Source of the DNA: Strigops habroptila
Taxonomy: Eukaryota; Chordata; Aves; Psittaciformes; Psittacidae
Assembly (NCBI RefSeq): GCF_004027225.2
Contig: NC_044279.2
Span: 46,710,744 to 46,774,743, forward strand
Reading direction: 5' to 3'
DNA: 64,000 nt
A program made the translations under genes and the position numbers. The notes below the pieces were generated by a model. That model ran no database searches. It had not been told where the DNA came from and saw only the letters and a program-made list of their open reading frames with translations. Shown piece by piece: positions 52,372-64,000 of the stretch (the stretch's first letter is position 1; every line of letters starts with the position of its first letter).

Positions 52372-53269
52372 GTAAGCATATTATTTTGTACATATCACGC
52401 ACACATAGATACACATTGTAAGAATTCAACTAGCTTTCCGTTTAAACATCGACTGAAGAAGATACTTTACTTTTGGAGACTGGGTTTGTAAAGTAGCCTT
52501 TGAGTTTGATTTTTTTTTCTAAAGTAGAAGGATGTTTTTGTGAATTCCACAGCTTGCAGTTTATGGGGTTTTTTTTAAATGGCAATTGCCAGCAGCCTTG
52601 TTCATCCCACTTTGTTCATCCTATAATATATCTTGTTTCTCCACAAATTAAATTATAATTCGTAATTCTATCTCTGAATTAGCTTCCCACAGAGATCATT
52701 ATTATAACAAATGCAGTTGTTATAACTCATTTTAACAATTTAGTCTATAAATTGGTAGAAAGTATTTTACGTTTTTCTGTTAGTGAACAGAACTTAATTT
52801 TAAAAGGAATTTAAGTGTATTGTATGCATTGCATACTGACTGACAGACAAATTTTTGCATGTCTGCCATTACAGTACATTAAGTGTGTAATAATGCAGCA
52901 AATAAGAATGTCAGCAGCAGAACTGACTGTGAATTTGAAAGAACTAAAACTGAAGAGAAAGAAATCATACTTTTGTGAAAAAGTAGAATTATGTTGATGT
53001 TTTAGTGTATGTGGAAATATATTCTAATAAATACTGGGATTTCAAAGAAAAACTACTGTCAAAAATGTTGAAAAACTGACTGATGACATACAGTGTTTAC
53101 CCTGCAGGCAATTCTGAATGATATGACAGATTTTAGGCTTTATTTATAGATAGATAGACAGACAGACTAATATATATGTATTTCAAACTATTTTTTAAGA
53201 CTGGAAATTATTAAAATGGATATTGTTTATTTTCTCTCTCTTAATGTATCCCTAAGCTGTCAGGGGACA

Positions 53270-53560
53270 GATGGGCGGAAGTCATCTGCTCCCAGGCTCA
53301 GGGGCTGGCAGGGCAGTCTGCCACCAGCAAGGGTGCAGCCCTGCAGCACCTGCACAGGGTGAGCAGGGCAGGGATGGTGGCAGTGTCTGGGGACAGCCAC
53401 GACCCAGCTGCCATCCTCATGCAGCTCTTTCAAAGATGCAGTGCTGCTTGGAGGCACCATCTGAGGGCATGGGCAGCCAGCCTCCTTGGTGTGGGAGGAG
53501 ACAGCAGAGCTAGCCGGGGTGCTCAGAGTCCTGATGCAGGCAACCGCTTTCTCTTGTCTT
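53270..53560. other. GC-rich segment in AT-rich surroundings
   Basis: About 290 bp abruptly richer in G and C than the flanks, with repeated CAGG, GCAGCC and GGCAGGG words but few CpG dinucleotides, so it is not a typical CpG island. Open frames exist on both strands (up to about 100 codons) without recognisable motifs. It could be an inserted GC-rich repeat, an unrecognised exon or a decayed minisatellite. It lies in the first intron of the candidate minus-strand gene, 1.1 kb from its first exon. Confidence 0.5.
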
Positions 53561-54632
53561 TCCCTGTTTCTGTCTCTTCTAGTTTCACAATGCAGTATTT
53601 CTTTTTATATAACTCTCGCACACCACACTTTTTGCTTGCTGAACCTCTGGTTTGGTTTAAAGGAAAGTAGGCATGACTGTTTTTTTACTTCTCAATGCTA
53701 CATTTCTCAGAACTTTTCATCATCTGTACTGGCATACTTGAGTTAAAAAAATACTTCAGAATATTCTTTTTTAGAAGGTCAAATGTCTTTTAAAGATGAG
53801 CATCAGGCATTTATATGTCGCTACCCTTCTGTGAACAAACAAAAAATCTTGTGACTGTGCCTTACATCTGAATCCTCCAAAGTCAGAAGAATTTCCACTC
53901 TTAATGATACTTTTTTTTTTGCACTCTCTAATTCTTTATTCATCTAATTCATTGAAATAGGATTGAAAAGGATGAAGCAAATTCATGGCTTTTAAATCCT
54001 CAAATGTCCAAGTTGCTCTCTAAGAACAGAAACCTTGATATCACTTCTTAGTTCACAAATCTGTCAGTGCTAGGAGATTATTTTAAAGCAGGGATTACAC
54101 AATGCCACCTTAATCATATCAATCTTATGGTTTTATGAGCAAAAGTATTGGCAGTCTTCATCAGCAGAAAGCCAGTATATTTAGGTGTCCTTATCCAAAA
54201 TTGTTCATGCCATTTGGGCAAGAACATTCCAAACAACTAAAAAAAATCATCAAGTGATACCTTTTGGCATTTTTATGAATAGTTCAATTTTGTGATCTCT
54301 AATTTTTGCTCAGATACCACCACAGAAGATCACTTGAAGTAGAATTTATTAATGTCTGAGTAATTTCATCAAAGGTTTGTTTAACAAAACACAAGCAGAC
54401 TACATTATTCTTTCTGGTCTAAGACAGAAACAAATTTCTCAAGGCTTCCTGGAATACAATGTGTAACAGAGTCCAAAGAGAGCAGCACATAAAAATGCCA
54501 TAAAAATATAATTCTTTTACTGTAAATAGCTCACTGAGTTCACCCAGTTTGATTCAGTTCTTTCTTATGTAAGTCATAGCAACAAAAGCAAGGAAACAGC
54601 TAGTTTTTCAGAGACCTGAAATCATCACTCAC

Positions 54633-54704
54633 CTGTAAATCTGACAGTCCACAGGAAGGGAGGTTGAGCATGGAACATTTAATTGCAGCCATATCACTAC
54701 TCAT
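54633..54704 (-). CDS. Candidate first coding exon of an unnamed gene
   Basis: From the ATG at 54704, 24 codons run in phase 0 to a near-consensus donor (CAG-GTGAGTGA, complement of 54632 downward). The peptide begins MSSDMAAIKC and ends LPSCGLSDLQ. A second in-frame ATG (54692-54690) has the better context (purine at -3, G at +4) and may be the true start. It could instead be an internal exon, because TAG or GAG acceptor-like triplets lie just upstream after a T-rich stretch. No promoter element or CpG island is evident. No signal peptide is visible in these residues. Confidence 0.35.
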
Positions 54705-55736
54705 GACATAAAAAATTCTTTTAAAGTCATTAAAATCGTTGCCTGATGGCAATCTAGTATGCTTCCCTTCTGCTCTCTAGGAATAGTTGGTTTCCATTTT
54801 AGACTATTTTGTTCAATTTGGCTGTGTAAAAAAGTAGGACACCAGACAATAGAAACATTTTTCTTCTCAAGAATGAGCTCTCGGTACATTTTGAAGAAAT
54901 CAATGGCTGAGGGACCTAAAGTTACTTATGTTACCCAGTCTGAACCTCTGCTTCCCAATTCCAGTATCCAGTGTTTTTTATTTGCTCCCTTTTTAATATG
55001 CAGAATTAGACTGAATGTCATGTGTTTGTGTAAAAGTTCATATTGTTATTTAATGGATTACTTCTAATCGTACAGTAATTGTGAAATCACATCATTGTAC
55101 CTCCAAATGCCTAAATTAGAAGCCACAAGTTAGTTAGAAAAGAGATATGTTATTTTGGACAAGACAGAAATATTATTTAAGAATTCTTACATTCTTACAA
55201 GTTGAAACATCCTCATGTCCAATCCCCCTGAACAGGAGCAATTGCCCTGGCAGAATTTCGAAAACTTTACTCAGAAACAGCATTGTACTAGCTAAAAATA
55301 ATTAAATATCTCTCGCAATTTCCTTTCCAGGTATTAAGGGTTACTATGTAGATAATTTAATGGCATATTGCCTAGAAGTACTGAAAATCCAATCTCAATA
55401 TATACAAAATTACAAAAAAACCCCACATGCCAAATAAGTTATGCAAGTAGTTGTCTGGCTAAGTTGAGTCCCAAGTTGTTTTCCAAATGGATATGATCTG
55501 GGGAGCAAACTAGATCTATTCATCATAGATGGCAGTCATTTACCTACTACTTTCATTATTATTAATTAAATATTTGCAAGTTTATGGCTTAAAATATTCT
55601 TGTTCTTGCTTTTAGATCCATATTACTTCAATTCAAGGTCAAAATGTGATTCTTCTATTCCACTTCAATTATAAAAATAATTTTCCAGATTGACTGAGAT
55701 ATTGATTTTCCCATGGCTATTTAAAGGTAGCACATT

Positions 55737-55866
55737 TGTATACATATATATATGTATATACATACACAGAGGTACATGCACAAAGATATATACATACCTA
55801 CATATATTTGTATTTATATATACATGTGTACTCGTATATTTGTATATACACATACACACATATGCA
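55737..55866. repeat. Alternating purine-pyrimidine (TA/CA) low-complexity tract
   Basis: About 130 bp of degenerate TATA, CATA and CACA units. It is a decayed dinucleotide microsatellite. The open frames rich in Y, I, H and T that cross it on both strands are artefacts of the repeat. Confidence 0.9.
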
Positions 55867-56689
55867 GAAACTGGGAAGATTTTCAAAAGTAAAGAGGCTG
55901 GTTTTTGTACTCAGTTCTACTAAGGATCGCTAAACTTGGGCATCTGAAATCCAATTTGTATCTCTGAAAAATCTTCTCCATAAACATCATCTTCAGAGTT
56001 AATATTCAATAGAGTAATCCTGTTGATGGAAGAAAAAGGGCTTAGATTCTACTCCAGAACTTATGCTGCAAAACTCCTACACTTTATTGGAAAAGAAAAA
56101 TCAAACAAATTGTGTTCCATTTACTGTATTTTATCGTTTCTAGGTGTAACAATTGCATCTTTATTACTGATGTTCATGTCTTTTCTTTCCTTAATTTTGT
56201 CCTAATTGCAGTAGCATGTGTTAAAACATCTAACACAGGAGAAATTAGGACAAAACCCATGACTGTTACATCATGGTTCTCTTACCATTTTTTAGAAGAG
56301 GAGAGGAGGGGAGGGAATTAATGTTGCTTAATTAATATCGTACTCTAAGAATAAAAAGTAAAATTTTGCCTACCTGGAGTAGATAAGAAGCCAATCTGTT
56401 TGTTATTGTTTTTCAATCATAAATCTCTATGAATTGCATTTTTATAATGAAAATATTGTACAATTTGTAGTAATTTTGTGAGAAATGTGAAAATTTTTGA
56501 CAACATAATATCTTTGTTAAAATATCTTCATTTTCAGCTGAAAAATAAACAATTGTGTTTTTCTGAAAAGGGAGGCAGTTCTTATCTGGTGGCTTCAACT
56601 GCTAATCTCTTGAGACTGAAACCTGGACATCTTACTTCCCTAAGACAATGTTCCTCAGTTGCATAAGGTCAAAATGGCAGGAGCCTGTT

Positions 56690-57340
56690 CCACAGACTGT
56701 TCTCACAGTATTTTTCAGTCCTTCTGCATGCACATGGCAATGTGCCCATCTGTTCAAGTCCTCTAACTACTTCATGCCACCTCCCCTCTTTCAACTTGAT
56801 CTTTTCTCCTCTCAATCTTCCTTTGGGTTTCACTTTTACTAGCTTTTAAATTTTTCCTTCTGTAGTTCTGCAGTACTGTTTACCTATCACTCCTCCCTAC
56901 TTCTTTTCCCTTCTTTTCTATTCCTTCTCTAAAACCAAACCAAGTCCTGGTCCCTTTGTAGATGGACTCTTGTCCCCATCCACACAGTCTTCCTGTCCCT
57001 GCTTCCCACTTGTGCATAGAAAACTCTGTTATTGCCTCCAATGTCACTGTCATGCTTCAACCCATGTTGATGACTCAAAGTTTCTTGCTATGTTCTTACT
57101 TAATTTCAAACATATACAAATTGTCTTGGTCTCTCCACTTCCTGGCTCTTGAATTTTGACTTGAATGTCCTCATACAGCACTGAACCCACACTTCTTTTC
57201 CCTTAAGCAAAGCAGTATTTTTACCATACTGCTTTGTTTATCACACTTTCTTTGTACAACGTTTGATTTCTTTCTCTACTTATAATTTCTTCTACTGCAG
57301 AACACCTAAGTCTTCTCTTCTGTTTCCCTTTGCTCCAAGC
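56690..57340 (+). other. Pyrimidine-rich stretch (C and T skew)
   Basis: About 650 bp in which the plus strand is strongly enriched for T and C, with many CTTCC, TTTCC and TCTCC runs and few purine runs. There is no simple repeat unit. It may reflect an old inserted element or a strand-biased transcribed region. Confidence 0.45.
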
Positions 57341-60300
57341 TGCTGTTAATTAGGCCAGACTAATCTCACCTAATTTTAGCTTTCTAAAAGGCAGCATGCA
57401 GCATGCGCTGATCATCCTACTTTCAAAATTCTAAAGTTAAGATAGAAAGATAAGCAGTTTCAAAGACTGATTGATGATACTTCCATATCTCAGGATAGGA
57501 GGACATCTGTGGAGGTGATTACTTTTCTATATTAACTATCAATCAGATGAGTTTATATAGCTAAATTGGATTACACAGTTATTTTTAAATGGTTAAAATG
57601 AATCCCTCTAATATAAATTCCATTGTAATTTCATTCCCTGACTTTTCCCCTTACAATCTCCCATACTTATTCCACATTCTATATAAAATAATATTTTCAA
57701 TTTCTAAATTAAGAGTTTTAAAGCAAGTAATGACAATTTCTTGAGGGTCTAATTCTGTTTCTGGTAATATAATAAATTATATTTTTTTATTTTATCGTTA
57801 TGAAAAACACCTATATTTGTTGTATTGCCTTTGGCTTTTCATATCTGTTATTGGGCTGATGTTCAGGATAGTTGAAAAATATATCTATCTATCTGCCCTA
57901 TAATGAGGATGATTTTAATTCAGTTTTGAATATACAGTTGCTAACCAGGAATAAAAAATGTCTATTATTAACAGGAGAGGCTGGACAAATAAGACTAGTA
58001 GTTGGTATAAATTTACAGCTGCTTAGACTTGGGGAAAAAAAATGGTGAAAGGAATCTAGCTGTTCTACACATGACACCACCTCTATCCCCCAAACAATAG
58101 AAAACACAGTTTACTGATTATGTTTGATGTCTGCAGACAAGAAATATGAAGTATAAATAATTAGATCTGGAAGCCTTAGTATTTGATCAACAGAATGACT
58201 TATTTGGCATAATATGCCGTTCATGATATGATACGCATAATAGTTCATAATACACAATTCATATGATATTAATGTTAACAAATATAATACAATAGTAAAT
58301 ACAGAATAAGTATGAATTGATATTCTGAATAATTAATATTGATATAAAATGTGAACCCCTGTAAAATTAAAACCCAATACAATTGATATTTATATTAATA
58401 TAAAAGGTCAGAAACTGAACAGGGAAGAAATGTTGCCATCTACTTCAAAGACTCAGATCTGCTCAGAAGATCAGAATGTTGCTGGATCTAAAATCAGCTG
58501 GTGCATAACAGCAAAAGACGAAAAGTGTATCATACTATGGATTAGGGTGAACCACTAAGCCAAGCAAGCCAAGATATAAGTTCTTGTAAAGAAGGAACAA
58601 AATCCTCTGACTCAGGGGACTGACTGGTTTTATGGGGACATATGTTGAGAGAAGAATTTGGAAGTATTCAGCAGATTCATGTAATGAGCTGATAGGGAAA
58701 GTAAAAGATGCAGCAGAAGAGTGGTTTGTTTTTTTTCTTTCTCCTTACTACAGAGTAATTGAAAAAAGCTGAATGCAACTTGGGCAATGGTGAGCCTGAG
58801 TCCCTGAGGAAGGAAGACAAATAAGGAAAAAGTATAACAAACCCAGAAGACTTCAGAAGACAGATCTAAATAAACTCTCAGGAACTAGAAAATAAATAAT
58901 ATCCCCTTCAGAGAACATACAAGGCAAAAACAAGTACAGGAGAATTGACAGTTTCTTAAGGAAATAATATTAATTAAGTACAATTACCAGCTATTTTTTA
59001 AGAACTGGACTGAGCAACCCCTGGATTGGAGATAGGTATTTTTTAGGTCTTGTGGAGGATGACTCAGGGTGCAGAAGATAGGGAAAAGGCAAACAGAACC
59101 ACCTTTTTCTTTTTAAGGGGGAGCTGGGAAAATTATAGAGTCATCTAAACTGTAATTCATGGAAAATACCACAGCAAATAATTAAACAAACTATATATTA
59201 TGAAATAGAATGTATAAGCAGATGGAATTTAACAGGAAGATGAGTAACTTCCAAGATGCATTTGTAAAAAAATTTTGCTCTCACTGTTTTAATTAGTAGC
59301 ACAACTAGTTTTGAATTTCTGCGATCTATTACTGCATAGATATAATATATAGTGACCAGAAAGACATCTAAATCTGCCATTGGACAATACGCCATATTAA
59401 CATGAAACACATTAAAAGTGACAATATATTTGCGTATGTGAATTAATGGATTTGTAAATTTCCTGATATTTACTGGTCTACTTCCCAATACCATCATCAG
59501 AACTGACACTATAGAACATCTTTTCAATTATTTAAATAGATTGACCATCAATGTACAAGAGGAAATCAGATTTATTTTTTTTTTCACCAATAATATATAC
59601 TTCTAGAAAAGGAGTTGGCAAAAGCAGAGAGAAAAAGATCGTTGGGCTAATTTAGTTGAGAAAGAAATTACTATTGACTTACACTTTATGATCAAAAGCA
59701 TTTGGAGTAGATAGATAAATGTCTAGATCTTTGAATGCAAGAAAAGCATGTGCATAGAAATTTCTTGCCTATTAATGCAAGAAGTTAAACATTTCGACTA
59801 CAATTGACAGAAAGACAACTGGGAGGGACACACACATTTATATGTAAACCAGAACAGTTGAAAAGAAATCATATATACAGTCTAATAAAAGTTTGTATTA
59901 CTGCCAAGAAGTAAGTGTTCATGCAAAAATGTTCTGGAGCACAGCTGCCAAAAAAAAAGCTGAGGGCATTATGAAACACACTAAATCTGTACATAGAGGA
60001 GGCTCAGAGAAGTAAAAAAAATAAGCATATTTATTCTAGGAATTCAAGTATATCAAATCATTATGGTTATTTTATGCACAATAAGCAAGGCTCTGAGCAT
60101 GCTGACAAGCATTCAACAAAACATTCATGTTGCTAAAGAAGCATGCTGGCCCTTAAATTCAGGAGAAAGGCTCAAAAAAACCACGTTTAACTCAAGTGTT
60201 TGCGACAAGCTAAACATCCAAAAGACACAAAAATTTCCATGTGTTGTTGGACATGGCTTAATAACATGTCATTGTCATTAATAACTCCTGTCATTGCCAA

Positions 60301-60654
60301 GCCACCTCAGTCATCTCCTGATGAAGGTGTTTCAAGATGCACAGAGTAGGCATTCTGGGATCTGCCTTGAAAAACATGAAAACTGGTTTGCTATTGCTGT
60401 CATGTGGCTTTCAAAAGAGAATCTCCATGAGGAAGCTGACGGCCCTTAGGAAGCCTTCCTAGCCTGCAGTTTCCAAAATAGTACTCCAACCACCAGGTTC
60501 TGGAGGCTGGATCATGAATTTTTAGCTTTCCTCTTGAAGTTAGACTACTGAGGGGTCAAAAAAATCAAAACTTGGGGATCTACGAGGACAACTGGAAACC
60601 AAAGGCCAATGACAAAGCACAATGATTGAGAGATGGAGCTACCATATTCTGAGA

Positions 60655-60945
60655 AGAGATTAAGGGCTGGGGCTCTACTTCAGAGTAGAGAAGGCTGAAG
60701 GATGACAGACTGAGGTTTAAAATACATGAAGGCAGAGGGTAAGGTGAATGCAGACCTGTTGTTTACTAAATCCCACAACACTTGAAACAGAGGGCAGTCA
60801 ATGACACTACTAGGAGGTGAGCTTAAAATAGCTAGAAGAAAGTACCTCTTTACATAGTAGGTGTCAAACTTTTGGAACTTGCTGCCACAGGAAGTTCTTT
60901 ATGTTCATCTATGGGAAAGGATTTCAGACACATTCTCCTCATTCC
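60655..60945 (+). mobile_element. Probable ancient CR1-type LINE fragment
   Basis: The order of blocks matches the C-terminal part of ORF2 in old amniote CR1 families: GGGCTGGGGCTCTACTTCAG, then GAGAAGGCTGAAGGATGACA, ATGAAGGCAGAGGGTAAGG, GAAAGTACCTCTTTACATAG and GGAACTTGCTGCCACAGGAA. No frame stays open and no 3' octamers are visible, so it is a degraded internal piece. Boundaries are approximate. I recognise it from memory of the family, not from an alignment. Confidence 0.62.
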
Positions 60946-62228
60946 TTTTTGTGGGCTGGTTTAAGTGTCTCAGTGCTCAGACCACTTGTGACACCTGATG
61001 CAGAAACCTAACCCTCCTCTGTCTGATTGCTGCCCAGCATCTTCAGCTCTTAGCTTGACATTATGAATTCAGTTACTAGGAGTGTGCTCTTTGGAGCATT
61101 ATAGCACTACGTGCCACAGTGTCTGACAGGTTTTGTTCAGTATCTGCGTTTTTGCTTATGGAGATACACAAGCAGGCACATCAATTCCTTTTCCAGGAAA
61201 TCAGTTTAGTTTCCAGGCTTCAAATGAAACTAAACTGGGAAAGAGAGGTAATTCACAAATATGTGTGATAAGTATCTTAATACAGGTGGCAGGAGAGAGA
61301 AATAACTAGAAATTGTGATTTGCAAGCTGGTCTTTTTAGTAATGATACTCTTTGAGATTATGGCAAGACTAGATGGGAATTCATCTTCTACTGTTAATAA
61401 AGTATGAACTTTGGAGCATAACATCTTCTGTTTCTGACAGGGTGTGAAGCTTATGGTTACCTTTCTTCATTACTTCTTCCTTTATCACAATATACATTGA
61501 AGAGAGAATATAGCTTCAAATTTTCTTGGCTTGCAAGCAGGGAAGGAAAAGTGACCTCTGAACTGATTTTGTTTCTTCATTATTGCTGATCCTAAATATA
61601 CAAATCTGTGAGAGAGAGCCAAGCTGAAGAAATTTACATTCATTTTAACAAGACAAGCAATTTTCTTTATTCTTGAATCTTTTTCACAATTAATCATTGT
61701 TAACACAATTTTAATTACGATTTTCAACTTGTGATCAAGAATCTTGGAATTAGCATCAGTAATAAACATCGGAATAAAAATAATTACGATGGTGATACCA
61801 TAACATCTTAGATTCTAATTTCAATTTTAATCAGCCCTCTGCTAAATTCTATATTGATTTTAGTGGCTGAAGAAGGGCAGAGAGAGGACTCAAATATCCT
61901 GTACAGTAAAGAAATAATTAAGTATTAATGAAAATAGTATGGTTGAAACCAGTAGTTCTTTCTTCTGCAAAGCCCTGGCTAGTAACATGGTGTTGGCTCA
62001 CTTAATTTCCAGCTGCTAGATTTCACTAAAAGAAGCTAAAAATAAATTCAATACTTTCCTAAAATGACTTTCCCATGTAAGCAAGTGCTGCAGTTGCCAT
62101 AGGGATGTTATAACATCACAAATAGGAAGCAGTTCACATAGTGGTAAATAAGCACACTGGTGGGCAAGTTGTCCATTTAAGCATGTCTCAAAGAAGTCAT
62201 CTCTCAGGCTATATTTTTTGAGGGGTGC

Positions 62229-62245
62229 GTGTGTGTGTGTGTGTG
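62229..62245. repeat. Short (GT)n microsatellite
   Basis: About eight perfect GT units. Confidence 0.95.
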
Positions 62246-63221
62246 CTTTTTAAGAAAAAAAAAACCCATTGATTTATTCTGCAGTAGTGCAAATCACAGA
62301 ATGCAGGTTTTCACAGTTGTGGGCAGCTGTGCAGATGCAAGACAGTTACTACCTATGCTAAGTGCTGTAACACCTAGTCTGTAGGACCTACATCTTCCAT
62401 TGAAAAGGGATAAAAATGTTGAAAACATCTGTAAATTCTGTGAAAATGAAAACATTGTTATGTTCTTGCATTTACCGTTTGCTCAGTGAGCCTGGAGCTG
62501 TCCAGCCCATCCTTATTTTCCCTTCTCCTCTGCAACACATTAAGTGACTGAATTCTGGAAGTACATTTGTTGCCTTATAATATCCATTTATTTTGAAAGT
62601 CAATACAAATAAACACAAAGATGTCTAACAAACCAACGGGCTCCCTTTTCAAGGTTTCTTCATAATGTTCTACATCATAAATTTTCAAAGGTCAGATGAT
62701 ATAAATAAACAGTGACTTCACTGAAGTTGATACTACTGTCCTGATTTACAGCAAGTAGTAATCTAGCCTCAGCACTCAAGCTTTTTATTCTGTGCTCAAC
62801 CCAGAATAGAAAGCAAATGGATGGATAATAAATACCATGGAAACAAGAAAGAAAAGAACAACAAAACTCAAAACTAAATCCTATAAAGAATCAATTTGGG
62901 AAAAAAAGAAGAAAAGCCAGATTGTCTGTAGTTAAAATAGAATTCACTGGGATTTTGCAACCAGATCATTTAAATACAAAATATTATGATAGTTTCTACT
63001 TTTTCTTTTTTTTTTTTAATATGCCTTCTGTAGACGTCTGTGGGCTTTATCTTTTAAGACTTACAGTTTTACCAGTCTTACAAAGTCATTATCAACTTGA
63101 TATTCTGAACCCAGTTTCAAAGTGGTCCCTTTCCCAGTCAACTCTTTGCCATTTGTGGATTGAACCCTATGAATTAATTTCTCACCACACTGTTATGCTT
63201 TTACTTCGGACCCGTGCTCAC

Positions 63222-63298
63222 TTGTTTCCTCAGATAAATAGTTAAAATTTAGGTTTCCCCCTGAAGTATGCCCCATCCACTTGGTACTATATGTATAG
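63222..63298 (-). other. Exon-like segment, minus strand
   Basis: A strong acceptor (CTACTTCTCTCTCTGTAG) and a good donor (ACAA-GTGAGCAC) bound 77 bp open in one frame, reading KWMGHTSGGNLNFNYLSEET at its end. It enters with one base of a split codon and leaves with one base, so it does not join in phase to the proposed exons at 54704 and below. It is possibly a separate exon, possibly chance. Confidence 0.18.
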
Positions 63299-64000
63299 CT
63301 ACAGAGAGAGAAGTAGAGCTCAGGCTGACCAAGGACTTAAACCAGTAAACATCTTTTTATCTTTAAATTCCTGTCTGGGATTTAAACTACACTGCATTTA
63401 TGGCTCCATTTTACAATATTAGGCCCATAGCAGAGGATGAGAGCTCGAACATGACACCTACATCCCAGTGTAGTGCTCTATGAGCAGATCATACTCATAC
63501 TTTCATGTTAACCCCTGTGTCAGGACAGAATGAAGTTAGAATCATCATGCAGTTTCTTCCCTGATTTATCTATTTCAATCAAAGTAATATTATCTGGGAC
63601 CATGTGGCTCACCAAGCCCTGCAGATACAATCAAGCCCTCTGGAATTTGAACCACAGAGCAAAAAGTAACCATACTAACTTGAAAATTTGAGATTTTTTC
63701 CCAACTTTTCCATGTCCAGTGTTCAGTGCCTAGTGTTTAGGAGAGAGTGAGCTTTAAGAAGTGGTTATCTAAATGGTATTTGGTCAGATTATCACCAGGG
63801 TTGCTAGAACCCCATGAACTTGTGTGGATCTAGAGTAAGATACGAGTCACCTCTCCAGCTTCTAACACAAAAGATTCTTATACTGCACTAATCACCTAGA
63901 TTCCCTTTATCATCAACAGGAGAAATGACATTAGATGGGCTGAATTAATCTGATTATTTTAGACATGTACTCAAGCATGAGATAAATAAGGTGAACTGTG

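Larger units (their letters stand above)
54705..60654. other. AT-rich region without recognised genes
   Basis: No recognised exon, RNA or transposon. It contains the alternating TA/CA tract (55737-55866), a pyrimidine-rich stretch (56690-57340) and very AT-rich sequence around 58200-58400. A 109-codon open frame on the minus strand (59198-59527) has no recognisable motif and is within chance expectation. Confidence 0.5.
60946..64000. other. AT-rich region without recognised genes
   Basis: No known gene or transposon recognised. It includes a short GT microsatellite (62229-62245) and one exon-like segment on the minus strand (63222-63298), listed separately. Confidence 0.5.

Noticed and set aside
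55690..55933. Overlapping open frames rich in Y, I, H and T
   Set aside because: They are translations of the TA/CA low-complexity tract.
59198..59527. 109-codon open frame on the minus strand
   Set aside because: No recognisable domain. Frames of this size are expected a few times by chance in 64 kb of DNA scanned in six frames. A weak internal exon (donor ACA-GTGAGA) has no partner in phase.
61820..61876. Strong minus-strand acceptor (CTCTCTGCCCTTCTTCAG) followed by an open stretch
   Set aside because: The longest frame stops after about 18 codons with no donor before it, and no polyadenylation signal follows.
1..64000. Search for tRNA, rRNA, small nuclear RNA, endogenous retrovirus, CRISPR or bacterial features
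   Set aside because: No B-box, U6-type or 5S-type motif, no primer-binding site or paired long terminal repeats, and no regularly spaced repeat array were seen by eye. Degenerate copies could be missed without covariance or profile searches.

Overview
The window looks like nuclear DNA from a bird. The deciding evidence is a set of CR1 LINE copies with the avian-type 3' end (tandem ATTCTATG-like octamers, or their complement). The rest is AT-rich, intron-like or intergenic sequence with short microsatellites and no bacterial or organellar features. I cannot name the species or chromosome from sequence alone.

Layout. 1-13.5 kb: a 5'-truncated CR1 on the minus strand (about 842-1293), then unique AT-rich sequence containing one near-perfect 21-bp-stem hairpin (3821-3869). 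13.5-19.2 kb: a small CR1 cluster, with an old plus-strand 3' end (13545-13735), a longer plus-strand copy with a dead reverse transcriptase (14140-15283) and a minus-strand copy with a large internal deletion (18426-19211). 19.2-40.5 kb: unique sequence with a ten-unit TTTTA microsatellite, a 26-T run, a recent 51-bp tandem duplication and a few blocks that read like conserved non-coding elements. 40.5-54.7 kb: the most interesting part, a set of six short minus-strand segments, each bounded by good splice signals, each open in one frame and all joining in phase 0. I propose them as a candidate protein-coding gene of about 175 codons (start at 54704 or 54692, stop at 40573). I do not recognise the protein. 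54.7-64 kb: AT-rich sequence with a TA/CA alternating tract, a pyrimidine-rich stretch and one probable old CR1 relic (about 60655-60945).

How it fits together. The CR1 copies are all inactive: the catalytic FADD box is mutated in both copies that still contain it, and the others retain only 3' fragments. If the candidate gene is real, its first intron holds a GC-rich segment (53270-53560) and a splice-framed open segment on the opposite strand (52257-52371). Most other long open frames are no longer than expected by chance in 64 kb of AT-rich DNA, or are antisense shadows of CR1, and are not annotated as genes. No tRNA, rRNA, CRISPR array, recognisable retrovirus or known regulatory RNA was found by eye.
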